Shown one piece after another: positions 16,894-25,144 of a stretch of 50,471 nt of DNA. The notes below the pieces were generated by a model. The model saw nothing but the letters and a program-made list of their open reading frames with translations. It was not told the DNA's origin and searched no databases. The position numbers were made by a program, and so were the translations under genes. The stretch's first letter is position 1. Every line of letters starts with the position of its first letter. The DNA comes from Pseudomonadota bacterium (GTDB lineage: Bacteria; Pseudomonadota; Alphaproteobacteria; Rhizobiales; Hyphomicrobiaceae): positions 1 through 50,471 of the forward strand of contig JAEZAW010000329.1 in NCBI GenBank assembly GCA_023430315.1, given 5' to 3'.

Positions 16894-18339
16894 CTACGCC
16901 AGCTCCTTCAGCTTGCGATACTCCCTCGTAATCATCCATGCGAGCGCGCAGCCCCCCGCGATGGGTATGATGAAATGGAGGACGCTCGGCTGCTTGAAGA
17001 GACGGTAGGTAAGTGTGTGACGAAGGTCGCCTGAGAAAAAGCTTGGCAGGATACTTTCCGCGAGCGCGCCAGCGGTCATATCGACGGCTGTAGCGGCGAA
17101 ATTAATGAAGATGCTGAGCGCAAGCAGCACAAGCGTAGCGCGCCGCTGCCAGATGCCGAAATGCGGCCACGCCAATCCCAGAGCTAACATCGAGAAGCCG
17201 ATCGCGGGTGTCAGATAGCGCGGTCCCGTCGATGCACCGCCATGCCAGTATTCGAAGCCAGCATTCATGCAGACGTAGTAAGCCAATATAAGCGTTGTCG
17301 CGACCGCGGTTGCCCGAAGTTCGACACGCCGCATCATCACGACGAGCGCCATAGCCACCGCGACGACGACCGGTGCGTACCAGAGAACGCCTCGATCAGC
17401 GCTGACCAGGAGCTTCCAGAGTATCTCGGGACGAGGCACGTTGATGCCGAATATGCCGGTGCGATGTGCGTCGTAGACGACCGTGAAGCCGTAACCGGTC
17501 GTGAGCGGCGATCCGAACGCGGCAGCATGGAATAGCAGGACCGGAACGAGCGCGATCAAGGCGCCGAGCGCTGCGGCGGCGAATGCTTGCAGCAACTCGC
17601 CAGGACGGGCCCAAGGGCTGGCGAGCGCCACCGTTGCTCCGATGATGACGGCAGGCACGAACGCCGTGTATTCGACGGCCGTGGCCGTGCCGAGTGCGAG
17701 GCCACCGAGCAGGGCAACGCCCAAAGGGCGCCCGCCGGACGCCAGCCGCCGGCCGGCGGTATCGAGGGCGATGAAGCCCACCAGAAGCAGCGCGGCAGTT
17801 GCCGAATGGCTGAAGAAAGATGTCGCCCAGCCCCAGACCGGTGTTCCGAGGGCGAACGCAATACTGGCGACGAGCGCGGCGTTCAGGTCCTGCGTGTGCT
17901 GCAGTACATAGCGAAACAGCACGACAGCAGCCAGCGCGCTGAGCAAGCCGGAAGTCGTAAGCGCGCTGAGATAGAGAAACATGAGCCACGTGCGGCTGTA
18001 CGGCGTCGAAGGCGTGATAGGCGCCAGCTTCGTGAACACGAATGCCACTGGCATGGCCAGGTAGCTCATCCCTGGTGCCTTATCGCAGTAGTAGTTGCCC
18101 TCGCGAAAGGCCTTGTCGTCGCTCAGACCTTCATACCCGTTGATGTCGACGTGGCCGTTCTGGACGAGGTTGGCCGTCATGGCCGCACGGCAGAGCGTGT
18201 TGTGGCTGACGATGTCCTGTGTGAAGAGCGCGTAGGCAATGCCGAAGAGGGTGAGGAGAAGGAGCGACAGCCTTCGTGTGCGAGCAACCACTTCCTGCGA
18301 ACTCGCCGGATGCGCCAATGAAGGGGCTTGGGACGCCAT
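16894..18339 (-). CDS. Polytopic membrane protein, GT-C-like
   Basis: A 481-residue protein with about eleven hydrophobic helices. The first large loop contains QDIVSHNTLCRAAMTANLVQ and DKAFREGNYYCDKAPGMSYL, an arrangement (acidic residues after the first helix, then YCDKAPG) that resembles GT39/GT-C membrane glycosyltransferases; GFEYWHGGASTGPRYLTPAI in the second half is often seen in the same proteins. No exact donor can be named. ATG 18339 has AGGAG six bases upstream. It lies 39 bases downstream of the next reverse-strand gene and is convergent with the GT87 gene, 43 bases apart. The first pair probably forms an operon. Confidence 0.75.
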   Translation of the reverse strand: MASQAPSLAHPASSQEVVARTRRLSLLLLTLFGIAYALFTQDIVSHNTLCRAAMTANLVQNGHVDINGYEGLSDDKAFREGNYYCDKAPGMSYLAMPVAFVFTKLAPITPSTPYSRTWLMFLYLSALTTSGLLSALAAVVLFRYVLQHTQDLNAALVASIAFALGTPVWGWATSFFSHSATAALLLVGFIALDTAGRRLASGGRPLGVALLGGLALGTATAVEYTAFVPAVIIGATVALASPWARPGELLQAFAAAALGALIALVPVLLFHAAAFGSPLTTGYGFTVVYDAHRTGIFGINVPRPEILWKLLVSADRGVLWYAPVVVAVAMALVVMMRRVELRATAVATTLILAYYVCMNAGFEYWHGGASTGPRYLTPAIGFSMLALGLAWPHFGIWQRRATLVLLALSIFINFAATAVDMTAGALAESILPSFFSGDLRHTLTYRLFKQPSVLHFIIPIAGGCALAWMITREYRKLKELA

Positions 18340-18378
18340 CTCCGCTCCTTTGGACAGAAAGTTGCGTTGCTCGGTGGT

Positions 18379-20064
18379 TCAGCGCAAATACGGCTGGGCA
18401 CCGCAATCGGCGCAACCGCTCCATTCAGGTGCCAGAACTATGAGCCCATCAACGCGGACAAGAAGACTGCGTTTCAGATCGAGCGTCGCACTGGCGCGGC
18501 GCGCGATGTTCTCATCAACAATGAACATGGTGTCGCTTGGCCACGTACCGGTAGCAATGCCGTGCTCGATGCGTGCGCGAGAGGCATCCGTCGCAGTCAC
18601 GCTCGCGCGTGAAAGGTAGGCGGAGTCCGTCACGATGCCTTCCCGCCTCGCCATCGTCGCCACATCGAGATAGTGCTCGTGATGGATGCTGTGGGGGGCG
18701 AGCCGCACGGCCTTGTAGCGCTCCGCGGCTTTGTCCCAGAATGGCGATCTCAGCGCTGTCTGATAGATGACGTCGCGACCGCGAAGATATCCGGCGTCAT
18801 GACGCCAGCCGGGCAAAGCATCGACGGCCTGGATGACCGCGAGGACGGCTAGGACACTGGCTGTAACTCTCGGCGAAAACCGGCGGGAAATCACAGCTAC
18901 CGCAAGGAAGAAGAAGACGTAGTACAGCGGCCAGATAAAGCGCCCCGTAGAGCGGAAAAGCTCGCCGAGCATGCGCAATGGCGCCGGCCACGGTGCCCAG
19001 AAATTAATCGTCCCGAACCCCACATTCTGCGAGAAGGAAAAAATGCCCATGCCCACGAGTGCCAAAGCAAGAGGGGCATATGCGTAGAAGGGCTTCAGGG
19101 GGTACTGGCGCAGAATCTGAGGGAGGGAAAAAGCCGCAAGCACCGCTAGAATGAGTCCACCCAGCCCAAGATAGGCAAAACCCTCATAGTCTCCGCCCCA
19201 ACTCGGAATGTCCGGCATCACGTACGACCAGGGCACGCGGTCGGGCACGTTCCAGGGATTTGGATCCATGAACGACAGCACGTTCATCCGAAACCAGTTG
19301 AACCCGCCCTGGAAGACGCCTGTTGGCCCTGACCACACACCCGAGCCCCAGATCGCGAAGGCGACAACGGGTGTCAACACTATCGGCTCGAACCAGGTCT
19401 GCCTGAATTCGAGATAGGCCCGGCGGGCCAAGTCCGCGCACCACAACGCCGCGACCATAGCAAAAAGGTAAATGTGGGCGAATGCTGACACGGTCAGCAG
19501 CAGTCCCCACCAGAGCCAGGGGCGCCGCGCCTGGCGCGGCAGGCACAGACAGAGCGCGGCGAGAACTGTCCAATGGGCGGTCAGCGACATGTGCGTGCAC
19601 GATGTCAGTCTATAGTAGTAGAGCGGGGTCAGAACCAGAAAGATCGCACCCAGAAGGCGGACCAATGGATCATCCGTTGCCCGGCTCATCAGGAGCCAGC
19701 CGAACACGCCCTGCAGGACGAAGCTCATGAACACCCATAGGCCGTGATACTGGAAGGGTTCCGGAAGGATCGGAGAGAGTGCCTTGAATATGATCGCCAT
19801 GATGGGCATGGCGTCAGAAAAAATAATGCTGCCGCTGAAATCCATGCCGTAGTCGGGGTTCAGAGCAATCCGCGCCTCCCAAGGGGCATACCGATAGAAC
19901 GTCCATCCCGTGTAGGACGACGCAACATCGTTCGCGCGATAAATCCAGCTGAGGTTGGTAGGGTCCAGAACGTCGAGCCCTGCAATCGCGAGGAATGCTG
20001 ATGCGCCAAATAGTCCAGCAGGAATCCAACCGTTCGAAATGAGCTTCTGGTACAATACATGCAT
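18379..20064 (-). CDS. Polytopic membrane protein (DUF6311-like)
   Basis: A 561-residue membrane protein with about eleven helices and a hydrophilic C-terminal domain of about 130 residues. Features include DPTNLSWIYRANDVASSYTGWTF-like sequence after the first helix (split over residues 32-54), the acidic FSDAMPIMAIIFK and LTSCTHMSLTAHWTVLA. I associate this with the DUF6311 group, thought to be GT-C-like glycosyltransferases, but this is from memory of the family. ATG 20064 is taken; the frame continues to a TTG at 20184, which has GGAGA nearby and would give 601 residues, so the start is uncertain. It faces away from the FkbH gene across a 300-base region containing that gene's promoter. 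Confidence 0.72.
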   Translation of the reverse strand: MHVLYQKLISNGWIPAGLFGASAFLAIAGLDVLDPTNLSWIYRANDVASSYTGWTFYRYAPWEARIALNPDYGMDFSGSIIFSDAMPIMAIIFKALSPILPEPFQYHGLWVFMSFVLQGVFGWLLMSRATDDPLVRLLGAIFLVLTPLYYYRLTSCTHMSLTAHWTVLAALCLCLPRQARRPWLWWGLLLTVSAFAHIYLFAMVAALWCADLARRAYLEFRQTWFEPIVLTPVVAFAIWGSGVWSGPTGVFQGGFNWFRMNVLSFMDPNPWNVPDRVPWSYVMPDIPSWGGDYEGFAYLGLGGLILAVLAAFSLPQILRQYPLKPFYAYAPLALALVGMGIFSFSQNVGFGTINFWAPWPAPLRMLGELFRSTGRFIWPLYYVFFFLAVAVISRRFSPRVTASVLAVLAVIQAVDALPGWRHDAGYLRGRDVIYQTALRSPFWDKAAERYKAVRLAPHSIHHEHYLDVATMARREGIVTDSAYLSRASVTATDASRARIEHGIATGTWPSDTMFIVDENIARRASATLDLKRSLLVRVDGLIVLAPEWSGCADCGAQPYLR

Positions 20065-20311
20065 CCGTTGAGCCGCCCCCACATCGCGTCGAAACGATGC
20101 AATGAATGCAGGTAAGCGTCCAGAGTCTTTTGCCGACCTTAGTTTAGCCGATCCAATTTTCGACCCCTCAGGCGAACCGCTCAAATGTCTCCGAGACGAC
20201 TGCCTTGGCGGACCAGAATAGATGCACCGGGAGGCCCTCGACGCACTCCTACGTGCGCTTTACCATCTTCACGAAACCATGACCTAACCGCCGTAATGAG
20301 GAGGCAGTCGA

Positions 20312-20342
20312 TTGACCGTGCGCAGGTGGGTTCGACTATACT
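20312..20342 (+). promoter_or_regulatory. Putative sigma-70-type promoter of the FkbH operon
   Basis: TTGACC at 20312-20317 and TATACT at 20337-20342 are separated by 19 bases. Transcription would begin near 20349, about 17 bases before the ATG of the FkbH-like gene. The spacing is slightly long, but both hexamers match five of six consensus bases. Confidence 0.45.
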
Positions 20343-20365
20343 GACCGCCGTCGAGGGATTGAGTC

Positions 20366-22255
20366 ATGATACAACCAATAACTGAAGCAGTAGCCGCGTC
20401 GACGGTGGGCTCGACCCAAAAGGGTGCGCAGGCCAATGCCAGCTCGTCGGATGATCCGGTCGCGCGGCTGCGTGGCTCTCTGTCACCTGACATGGATTTT
20501 ACAAAAGCGTCATCGAGCGTGCGCCTCCTGTCCAAGCTGCGGCGCGGGGGCGCGCGTAGCGCGGCATCGGCCCGCGTGGCGGTGCTCGGTAGCACTACGA
20601 CGACGCAACTTTCCGCCTTCGTGGACGCCTTTCTGTTTGCGCACAATATCGATGCAGAGATCTACGAGGCGCCGTACGGTCTTCTGCGGCAGGAAATCCT
20701 GGATCCCACATCGGAGCTCTATAGCTTCCAGCCACAATTCATATTCCTGGCCACAACGCGCCGTGACCTCGGGGCTTTGCCGGGGCCGGGAAGCTCTACG
20801 GACGAGGTGGACAAGGCTGTCGAAGCCGTGGTCGACGAGTGGACCTCGCTCTGGCAGATCGCGCATGAGCGACTTGGTTGCCAGATCATCCAGAACAACT
20901 TCGATGCGCCTCCTTGGCGTGTGTTCGGCAACCTCGAGCCGAGCCTTGCCGGCGCGCCCGGCAACTTTGTCGCTCGAGTGAATGCTGGCTTGGTGCAGCA
21001 GGCTCCCCGCTGGGTGTCGGTCCACGACCTCGATGGCCTCGCCGCCGCTATCGGTCGTTGGAACTGGGGCGACGAGCGCTTCTTCCATCTCGCGAAGCTG
21101 CCCTGTGCGCCGGAGCATTTGGTGCCGTATGCCCACAATGTCGCAGCACTCATCTCGGCGCGACTGGGCCGCAGCCGCAAGTGCCTCGTCCTCGATCTCG
21201 ACAATACCTTGTGGGGCGGTGTGATCGGCGACGACGGCTTGGCCGGCATAAACCTCGGACAGGGCGACGCCGTGGGAGAAGCGTACGTTGCATTTCAGCG
21301 ATATGCCAAATCGCTCAAGGATCGCGGCGTCATTCTCGCGGTCTGCAGTAAGAACGAGGACGCCAACGCACGCGAGCCCTTCGAGAAGCATCCTGAGATG
21401 GTGTTGCGCCTCGATGACATCTCTTGCTTCGTCGCCAACTGGGAGGACAAAGCGGCTAACATCCGCCGCATCGCGCAGGAGCTGAATATCGGCCTCGACT
21501 CTCTCGTGTTCGTCGATGATAATCCAGCCGAGCGCTCCATCGTACGCCGTCTGGTGCCGGAGGTGTCCGTTCCCGAAATTCCCGTCGATCCCGCCGACTA
21601 CGTGCGTGCCGTCGAGCAACATCGCTACTTCGAAGCCATCTCGATCAGCGCCGAGGATTTCAAGCGTACGGAGTACTATCGCGCGAACCTCGAACGGCAG
21701 AGTACGGCAAGCAATGTCGCCGACATCGACGAGTTCTTGCGCTCGTTGCAGATGAAGGGTTGGATCGGCCCCGTCGGCGATCTGGAGTTGGACCGGACCG
21801 TCCAGCTGATCGGCAAATCCAACCAGTTCAATCTGACGACGCGCCGCCATTCAGCAGCCGACATTCAGCGGATGCTTGCGAGCTCCGAATGGGTGACCCG
21901 CGTGGTCAAGCTTGCCGACCGCTTTGGTGATAACGGGCTGATCAGTGTCCTGCTGGCGCGTCAGGAGGACGATGCGCTCGCAATCGATACTTGGCTCATG
22001 AGCTGCCGCGTGCTCAAGCGCGGCGTCGAGGCGCTTCTGCTCAACGATCTCGCAGCTGCCGCGCGGGAACGGGGCCTGCGCCGCCTCACCGGCGAGTATA
22101 TCCCCACGGCCAAGAACGTCCTGGTCAAGCATCACTATTCGAGCCTAGGTTTCGAGCAGCTGCCAGCCGGAGAGAATGGGGGCACGCGATGGCAGCTCGT
22201 CATCGACAATGGCTGGACCCCATTGCCCCATCACATTCATGAGGAAGCAAATTGA
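20366..22255 (+). CDS. FkbH-like HAD-IIIC protein (glyceryl-ACP forming)
   Basis: A 629-residue protein with the three-part FkbH architecture. Residues about 70-260 form an SGNH-like N-terminal region; the HAD domain begins at CLVLDLDNTLWGGVIGDDG with catalytic aspartates D277 and D279, and has AVCSKNEDANA and VFVDDNPAERSIV downstream; residues about 460-615 resemble a GNAT domain and contain the family motif MSCRVLKRGVE with C547. FkbH proteins take 1,3-bisphosphoglycerate, release phosphate and load the glyceryl unit on an acyl carrier protein. The next gene is such a carrier, overlapping by four bases. ATG 20366 follows GAGGGA. With the downstream MBOAT and SGNH genes this suggests that a C3 glyceryl-derived acyl group is transferred to the polysaccharide. 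Confidence 0.9.
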   Translation: MIQPITEAVAASTVGSTQKGAQANASSSDDPVARLRGSLSPDMDFTKASSSVRLLSKLRRGGARSAASARVAVLGSTTTTQLSAFVDAFLFAHNIDAEIYEAPYGLLRQEILDPTSELYSFQPQFIFLATTRRDLGALPGPGSSTDEVDKAVEAVVDEWTSLWQIAHERLGCQIIQNNFDAPPWRVFGNLEPSLAGAPGNFVARVNAGLVQQAPRWVSVHDLDGLAAAIGRWNWGDERFFHLAKLPCAPEHLVPYAHNVAALISARLGRSRKCLVLDLDNTLWGGVIGDDGLAGINLGQGDAVGEAYVAFQRYAKSLKDRGVILAVCSKNEDANAREPFEKHPEMVLRLDDISCFVANWEDKAANIRRIAQELNIGLDSLVFVDDNPAERSIVRRLVPEVSVPEIPVDPADYVRAVEQHRYFEAISISAEDFKRTEYYRANLERQSTASNVADIDEFLRSLQMKGWIGPVGDLELDRTVQLIGKSNQFNLTTRRHSAADIQRMLASSEWVTRVVKLADRFGDNGLISVLLARQEDDALAIDTWLMSCRVLKRGVEALLLNDLAAAARERGLRRLTGEYIPTAKNVLVKHHYSSLGFEQLPAGENGGTRWQLVIDNGWTPLPHHIHEEAN

Positions 22256-22509
22256 GCCAGATTCTTGCGGACGTCACAGACGTGATCCGTGACGTGTTTT
22301 CCGATGATGAGATCGCACTCACCGAGACATCAACCGCAGGCGATGTGGATGGGTGGGACTCGCTCATGCACCTGAACGTCATCATTGCTCTCGAGAAGCG
22401 TTTCGGGATCCGGTTCTCGACGGCCGAGATTTCCCATTTGAAGGAAGAAGGTCAGAATATTGGGACGCTCCTCGCGCTGATCGCCACTAAGAAGGGAATC
22501 TCTGCCTGA
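22252..22509 (+). CDS. Acyl carrier protein (module A)
   Basis: An 85-residue carrier protein of the PP-binding family. The phosphopantetheine attachment serine is S37 in GWDSLMHLNVII, and FGIRFSTAEISHLK corresponds to helix III. The start is TTG at 22252 in a TTGA overlap with the stop of the FkbH gene, implying translational coupling. Its predicted job is to carry the glyceryl group made by FkbH to the MBOAT acyltransferase encoded immediately downstream. The low similarity to a fatty-acid ACP and its operon position argue for a dedicated carrier. Confidence 0.9.
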   Translation: MSQILADVTDVIRDVFSDDEIALTETSTAGDVDGWDSLMHLNVIIALEKRFGIRFSTAEISHLKEEGQNIGTLLALIATKKGISA

Positions 22510-23711
22510 GTATCACCAGCCTTCAGTTTCTGGTCGCGCTGTTTGCAGGAAGCGCCGTTTACACCGTCCTGGAGCCGCTCTGGCTGAAAAGAGCGTTCGT
22601 CACGCTTTGCAGCGCGCTCTTTCTTTGGTTCCTGACACCTGACGCGACCCATTTCATAACGCTGCTTCTGTTCGTGCTCAGCGGGTACGCTGCTGCGCGC
22701 CTGCTCATGCTGTGGCCCAGCACGACGCTTCTGGTTGCCTATCTGACAGCTCTCACCATCGCCTTCGTCGCCCTGAAGCGCTATGCGTTCCTGACGCTGA
22801 TCGGCGGCGAGGCGCTGATGGTGCACGCGCTGGATCTGATCGGTCTCAGCTTCATTTTCTTCAGGCAGATCCACGTCGTGGTTGATGTCCGGCAAGGCGA
22901 GATCTGCGACATCTCACTTTGGAGCTATCTCTGCTACCAGCTCAATCTCTTCACGCTGCTGGCTGGCCCTATCCAGCGCTATCAGGTGTTCCATGAGGAC
23001 TGGCAAAGCCTCACGCCCAGGCACAAAGACGCGCACGAATTGCGCATGGCCGTCCTTCGTGTTCTGCTCGGCGTCATCAAGGTTGCCTTCATCGCGGACA
23101 TATGCCTGGATCTCGCGCTCGGCTCAACTCGGACCGATGGTCTGTGGCAAAAGGTTCTGCTCTTCTATTTCTTTCCGGCGTACGTTTACTTCAATTTCGC
23201 CGGCTACTGCGACATCGTGATCGCTGCGGCATCTCTGGTCGGCATTCGAGTTCCTGAGAACTTCGACAAGCCGTACCTCGCACGCAATATGATCGATTTC
23301 TGGACGCGCTGGCATCGCACGCTGAGCTTCTGGATCCGCGACTACATCTTCACACCGATGTACATGGCCATCGCGCGCCGCCGGCCCGCCTCCGCGCCGA
23401 AACTCGTCTTCCTGTGCTACTTCGTGGCGCTCTTCCTCGCCGGCGTCTGGCACGGGGCGACGTGGAACTTCGTGATCTTCGGCGTTCTGAATGGCATCGG
23501 CGTTGCTGCAGCGAAGCTCTGGGAGAACATCATCATCGCCTTCTATGGGAGGCAGGGCCTTCGGACCTATCTCGCATCTGTCCCGATCAGGATGATCGCG
23601 GGTGTGGCGACTGTGCATTTTGTTTGCCTCACGCAGATCTTCCTGCGTGACGGGGAACTGACAAAGAAGATTATGGGGCTGGTTGCAGCACCATTTGGCT
23701 GGATCATGTAA
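22506..23711 (+). CDS. MBOAT O-acyltransferase (module A), apparent CTG start
   Basis: A membrane-bound O-acyltransferase, 401 residues if started at CTG 22506. It has FAGYCDIVIAAASLVGI, NFDKPYLARNMIDFW, TRWHRTLSFWIRDYIF and the catalytic-histidine region AGVWHGATWNFVIFG, all hallmarks of AlgI/PatA-type transferases that move acyl groups to extracytoplasmic sugars. Codons from 22491 to 22673 are open and encode hydrophobic helices beginning SITSLQFLVALFAG, like the N terminus of other MBOATs, but contain no ATG, GTG or TTG; the first is GTG at 22674, which would remove 56 residues. CTG at 22506 forms a CTGA overlap with the ACP stop, mirroring the TTGA overlap before it, and AAGGG lies upstream at 22492-22496. 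I therefore extend the gene to 22506. Confidence 0.82.
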   Translation: MSITSLQFLVALFAGSAVYTVLEPLWLKRAFVTLCSALFLWFLTPDATHFITLLLFVLSGYAAARLLMLWPSTTLLVAYLTALTIAFVALKRYAFLTLIGGEALMVHALDLIGLSFIFFRQIHVVVDVRQGEICDISLWSYLCYQLNLFTLLAGPIQRYQVFHEDWQSLTPRHKDAHELRMAVLRVLLGVIKVAFIADICLDLALGSTRTDGLWQKVLLFYFFPAYVYFNFAGYCDIVIAAASLVGIRVPENFDKPYLARNMIDFWTRWHRTLSFWIRDYIFTPMYMAIARRRPASAPKLVFLCYFVALFLAGVWHGATWNFVIFGVLNGIGVAAAKLWENIIIAFYGRQGLRTYLASVPIRMIAGVATVHFVCLTQIFLRDGELTKKIMGLVAAPFGWIM

Positions 23712-23736
23712 TCGGTAGCAGGTTGAGCCGGACGCG

Positions 23737-23910
23737 ATGTTCGTTGAGCGGAACGATGGTGAGGGTAAGGGATTGGGCGCTTGGCTCGAGGCCAAGGCGC
23801 GTCAGCATCCCAACGCGTTCACGGCCTTCCTTCTCGTGATGGCGGTCGGTGTAACAGCTGGCCTGCTGTTCAAGACCGGTTACACCTTGGTGCTCTACCA
23901 GGGCTTTTGA
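23737..23910 (+). CDS. Small single-span membrane protein, 57 aa
   Basis: A short gene between the MBOAT and SGNH-like genes. It starts at ATG 23737, 25 bases after the MBOAT stop, and ends 24 bases before the next ATG. The protein has a charged N-terminal third (MFVERNDGEGKG), then PNAFTAFLLVMAVGVTAGLL as one membrane helix, and a short tail ending LYQGF. I do not recognise a family. Placement, orientation and the clean hydrophobic helix argue for a real gene that fills the gap in the operon. A role as a small partner of the acyltransferase is inference. Confidence 0.62.
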   Translation: MFVERNDGEGKGLGAWLEAKARQHPNAFTAFLLVMAVGVTAGLLFKTGYTLVLYQGF

Positions 23911-23934
23911 GCGAACGCGATCGGGAAGAGTGAT

Positions 23935-24951
23935 ATGCGCCGGCCTGATCAGTTGAAGCTTTCGCTCGCGCTGCTGGCTGCGCTGAGCATAACGATCGTC
24001 AGCATTGTATTGGCGGCCAACTTTTCGCCTGTCATCCCAAACTACATCGCGCGCGAGGCTCAGCGCCATCGTGACATCAATGGCGTCTCCCTACATAACG
24101 GCGGCTATGTCGATGCGGGAGACGAAGTACTGGTAGGACAACTAGAGTACGCCGACCATCGCAACGGCGGCGTGTTCTTCATAGGCGACTCCCAATCCCG
24201 CTCGGCAATCATGCCGTGGCTGTTGCCGCCTGACGAGCAAGCGCTAATTCGCAACTACTCGATCGGTAATCTGGGGCACAGGCAACTTCGGCTTTACATT
24301 AAAAGCCTGGTTGAGGACTTCGGCCTACTGAAGGCCGGTGGCGACAAGGTGACCATCTTCCTCGGCGTGTCGCATCACATGACGGCGGACACGGACTACA
24401 AATCCTGCAAGTTCGTCTGCCACTTGTTTCAACGTCACGGCTTCTTCACTTATGATGGCGAAAAAGGCATATCTCGTATGAGCATGTCGAGGGCGGAACG
24501 CTTTATTCGTTTGCAGAGGATCCGCGCTCAAAACTTTCTACGCATCCTGTTTCTGTCGCCTAGTGACGTTATGGCGGCATCTCGCGCTGATCAGAAGCCA
24601 CCAAGGCAAATGTTCTCGAAAGAGTGGCTCGAGACGGTGGCAACCGAGGGCCAAGAGCTGATCGAACTGGTTGACTACCTGCAGAAGCGGAACGTCCGCG
24701 TGCGCGTGATCTTTCGGCCGAACGGCTCATGGATCGAGTCGGGTCCTGATGCATCCGCCTATCGAGAGAAGATCATGCAACTCTTGGCTTCCCGCGGCGT
24801 GCCTGCGATCGACCAGAGCAAGGTTATCCGCGATGAGGATTTCGGCGACTTCGAGCATACGCGCTATACGGGTCAGCTAAAGATCCACCAGATCGACAGG
24901 CGGCTTGCCTTGGATGCCCTTGCCGAGTCGGGCTTCAAGATCGGGAAGTGA
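23935..24951 (+). CDS. SGNH/GDSL-like acyl-transfer partner protein (module A)
   Basis: A 338-residue protein with one N-terminal membrane helix (about residues 8-28) and a periplasmic domain. GGVFFIGDSQSRSAIM contains the GDS block I of SGNH hydrolases with candidate nucleophile S86; TIFLGVSHHMTAD and the C-terminal HTRYTGQLKIHQIDRR could supply the remaining catalytic residues, although I cannot place the Asp-x-x-His pair with certainty. In AlgI/AlgX, PatA/PatB and DltB/DltD systems, an MBOAT protein passes an acyl group to such a protein, which attaches it to the glycan. The ATG at 23935 follows GGGAAGAG. It closes module A; 193 bases separate it from the next gene. Confidence 0.83.
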   Translation: MRRPDQLKLSLALLAALSITIVSIVLAANFSPVIPNYIAREAQRHRDINGVSLHNGGYVDAGDEVLVGQLEYADHRNGGVFFIGDSQSRSAIMPWLLPPDEQALIRNYSIGNLGHRQLRLYIKSLVEDFGLLKAGGDKVTIFLGVSHHMTADTDYKSCKFVCHLFQRHGFFTYDGEKGISRMSMSRAERFIRLQRIRAQNFLRILFLSPSDVMAASRADQKPPRQMFSKEWLETVATEGQELIELVDYLQKRNVRVRVIFRPNGSWIESGPDASAYREKIMQLLASRGVPAIDQSKVIRDEDFGDFEHTRYTGQLKIHQIDRRLALDALAESGFKIGK

Positions 24952-25010
24952 GAGACTGAGATGGCGTCCCGCAGATACCCATCAGCGCAATTTGCAGCCG
25001 AAATGTTAAT

Positions 25011-25022
25011 ACTGGCGCCAGT
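25011..25022. repeat. 12-bp palindrome upstream of the GT2 promoter
   Basis: ACTGGCGCCAGT is perfectly self-complementary and lies about 105 bases upstream of the sigma-54-like element at 25116-25132, the usual distance of an enhancer-binding-protein site. No direct evidence of function. Confidence 0.35.
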
Positions 25023-25115
25023 TCCCGCGGCGCGGCGACGCTTGGCCCTCGTAAAAGCCAATGCTTGAGGTTATGCTGAACGGAAGAACCCATAGAAGCC
25101 GTTTCAAGCTGCTGT

Positions 25116-25132
25116 TTGGCAACCAATTTGCA
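25116..25132 (+). promoter_or_regulatory. Putative sigma-54 promoter for the DPM1/GtrB-type GT2 gene
   Basis: TTGGCAACCAATTTGCA has TTGGCA and TTTGCA with GG and GC ten bases apart, a near-consensus RpoN promoter. The predicted start site is near 25143, only about two bases before the ATG at 25145, and that ATG lacks a Shine-Dalgarno sequence, so the transcript could be almost leaderless. Confidence 0.5.
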
Positions 25133-25144
25133 TAGTCTTTACCC

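Noticed and set aside
20510..21850. 446-residue minus-strand open frame
   Set aside because: It is antisense to the FkbH-like gene, which has clear family motifs; long antisense frames are common in GC-rich DNA.
24952..25144. Possible small gene in the spacer after module A
   Set aside because: Short open frames here have no ribosome site and no hydrophobic or conserved-looking segments.
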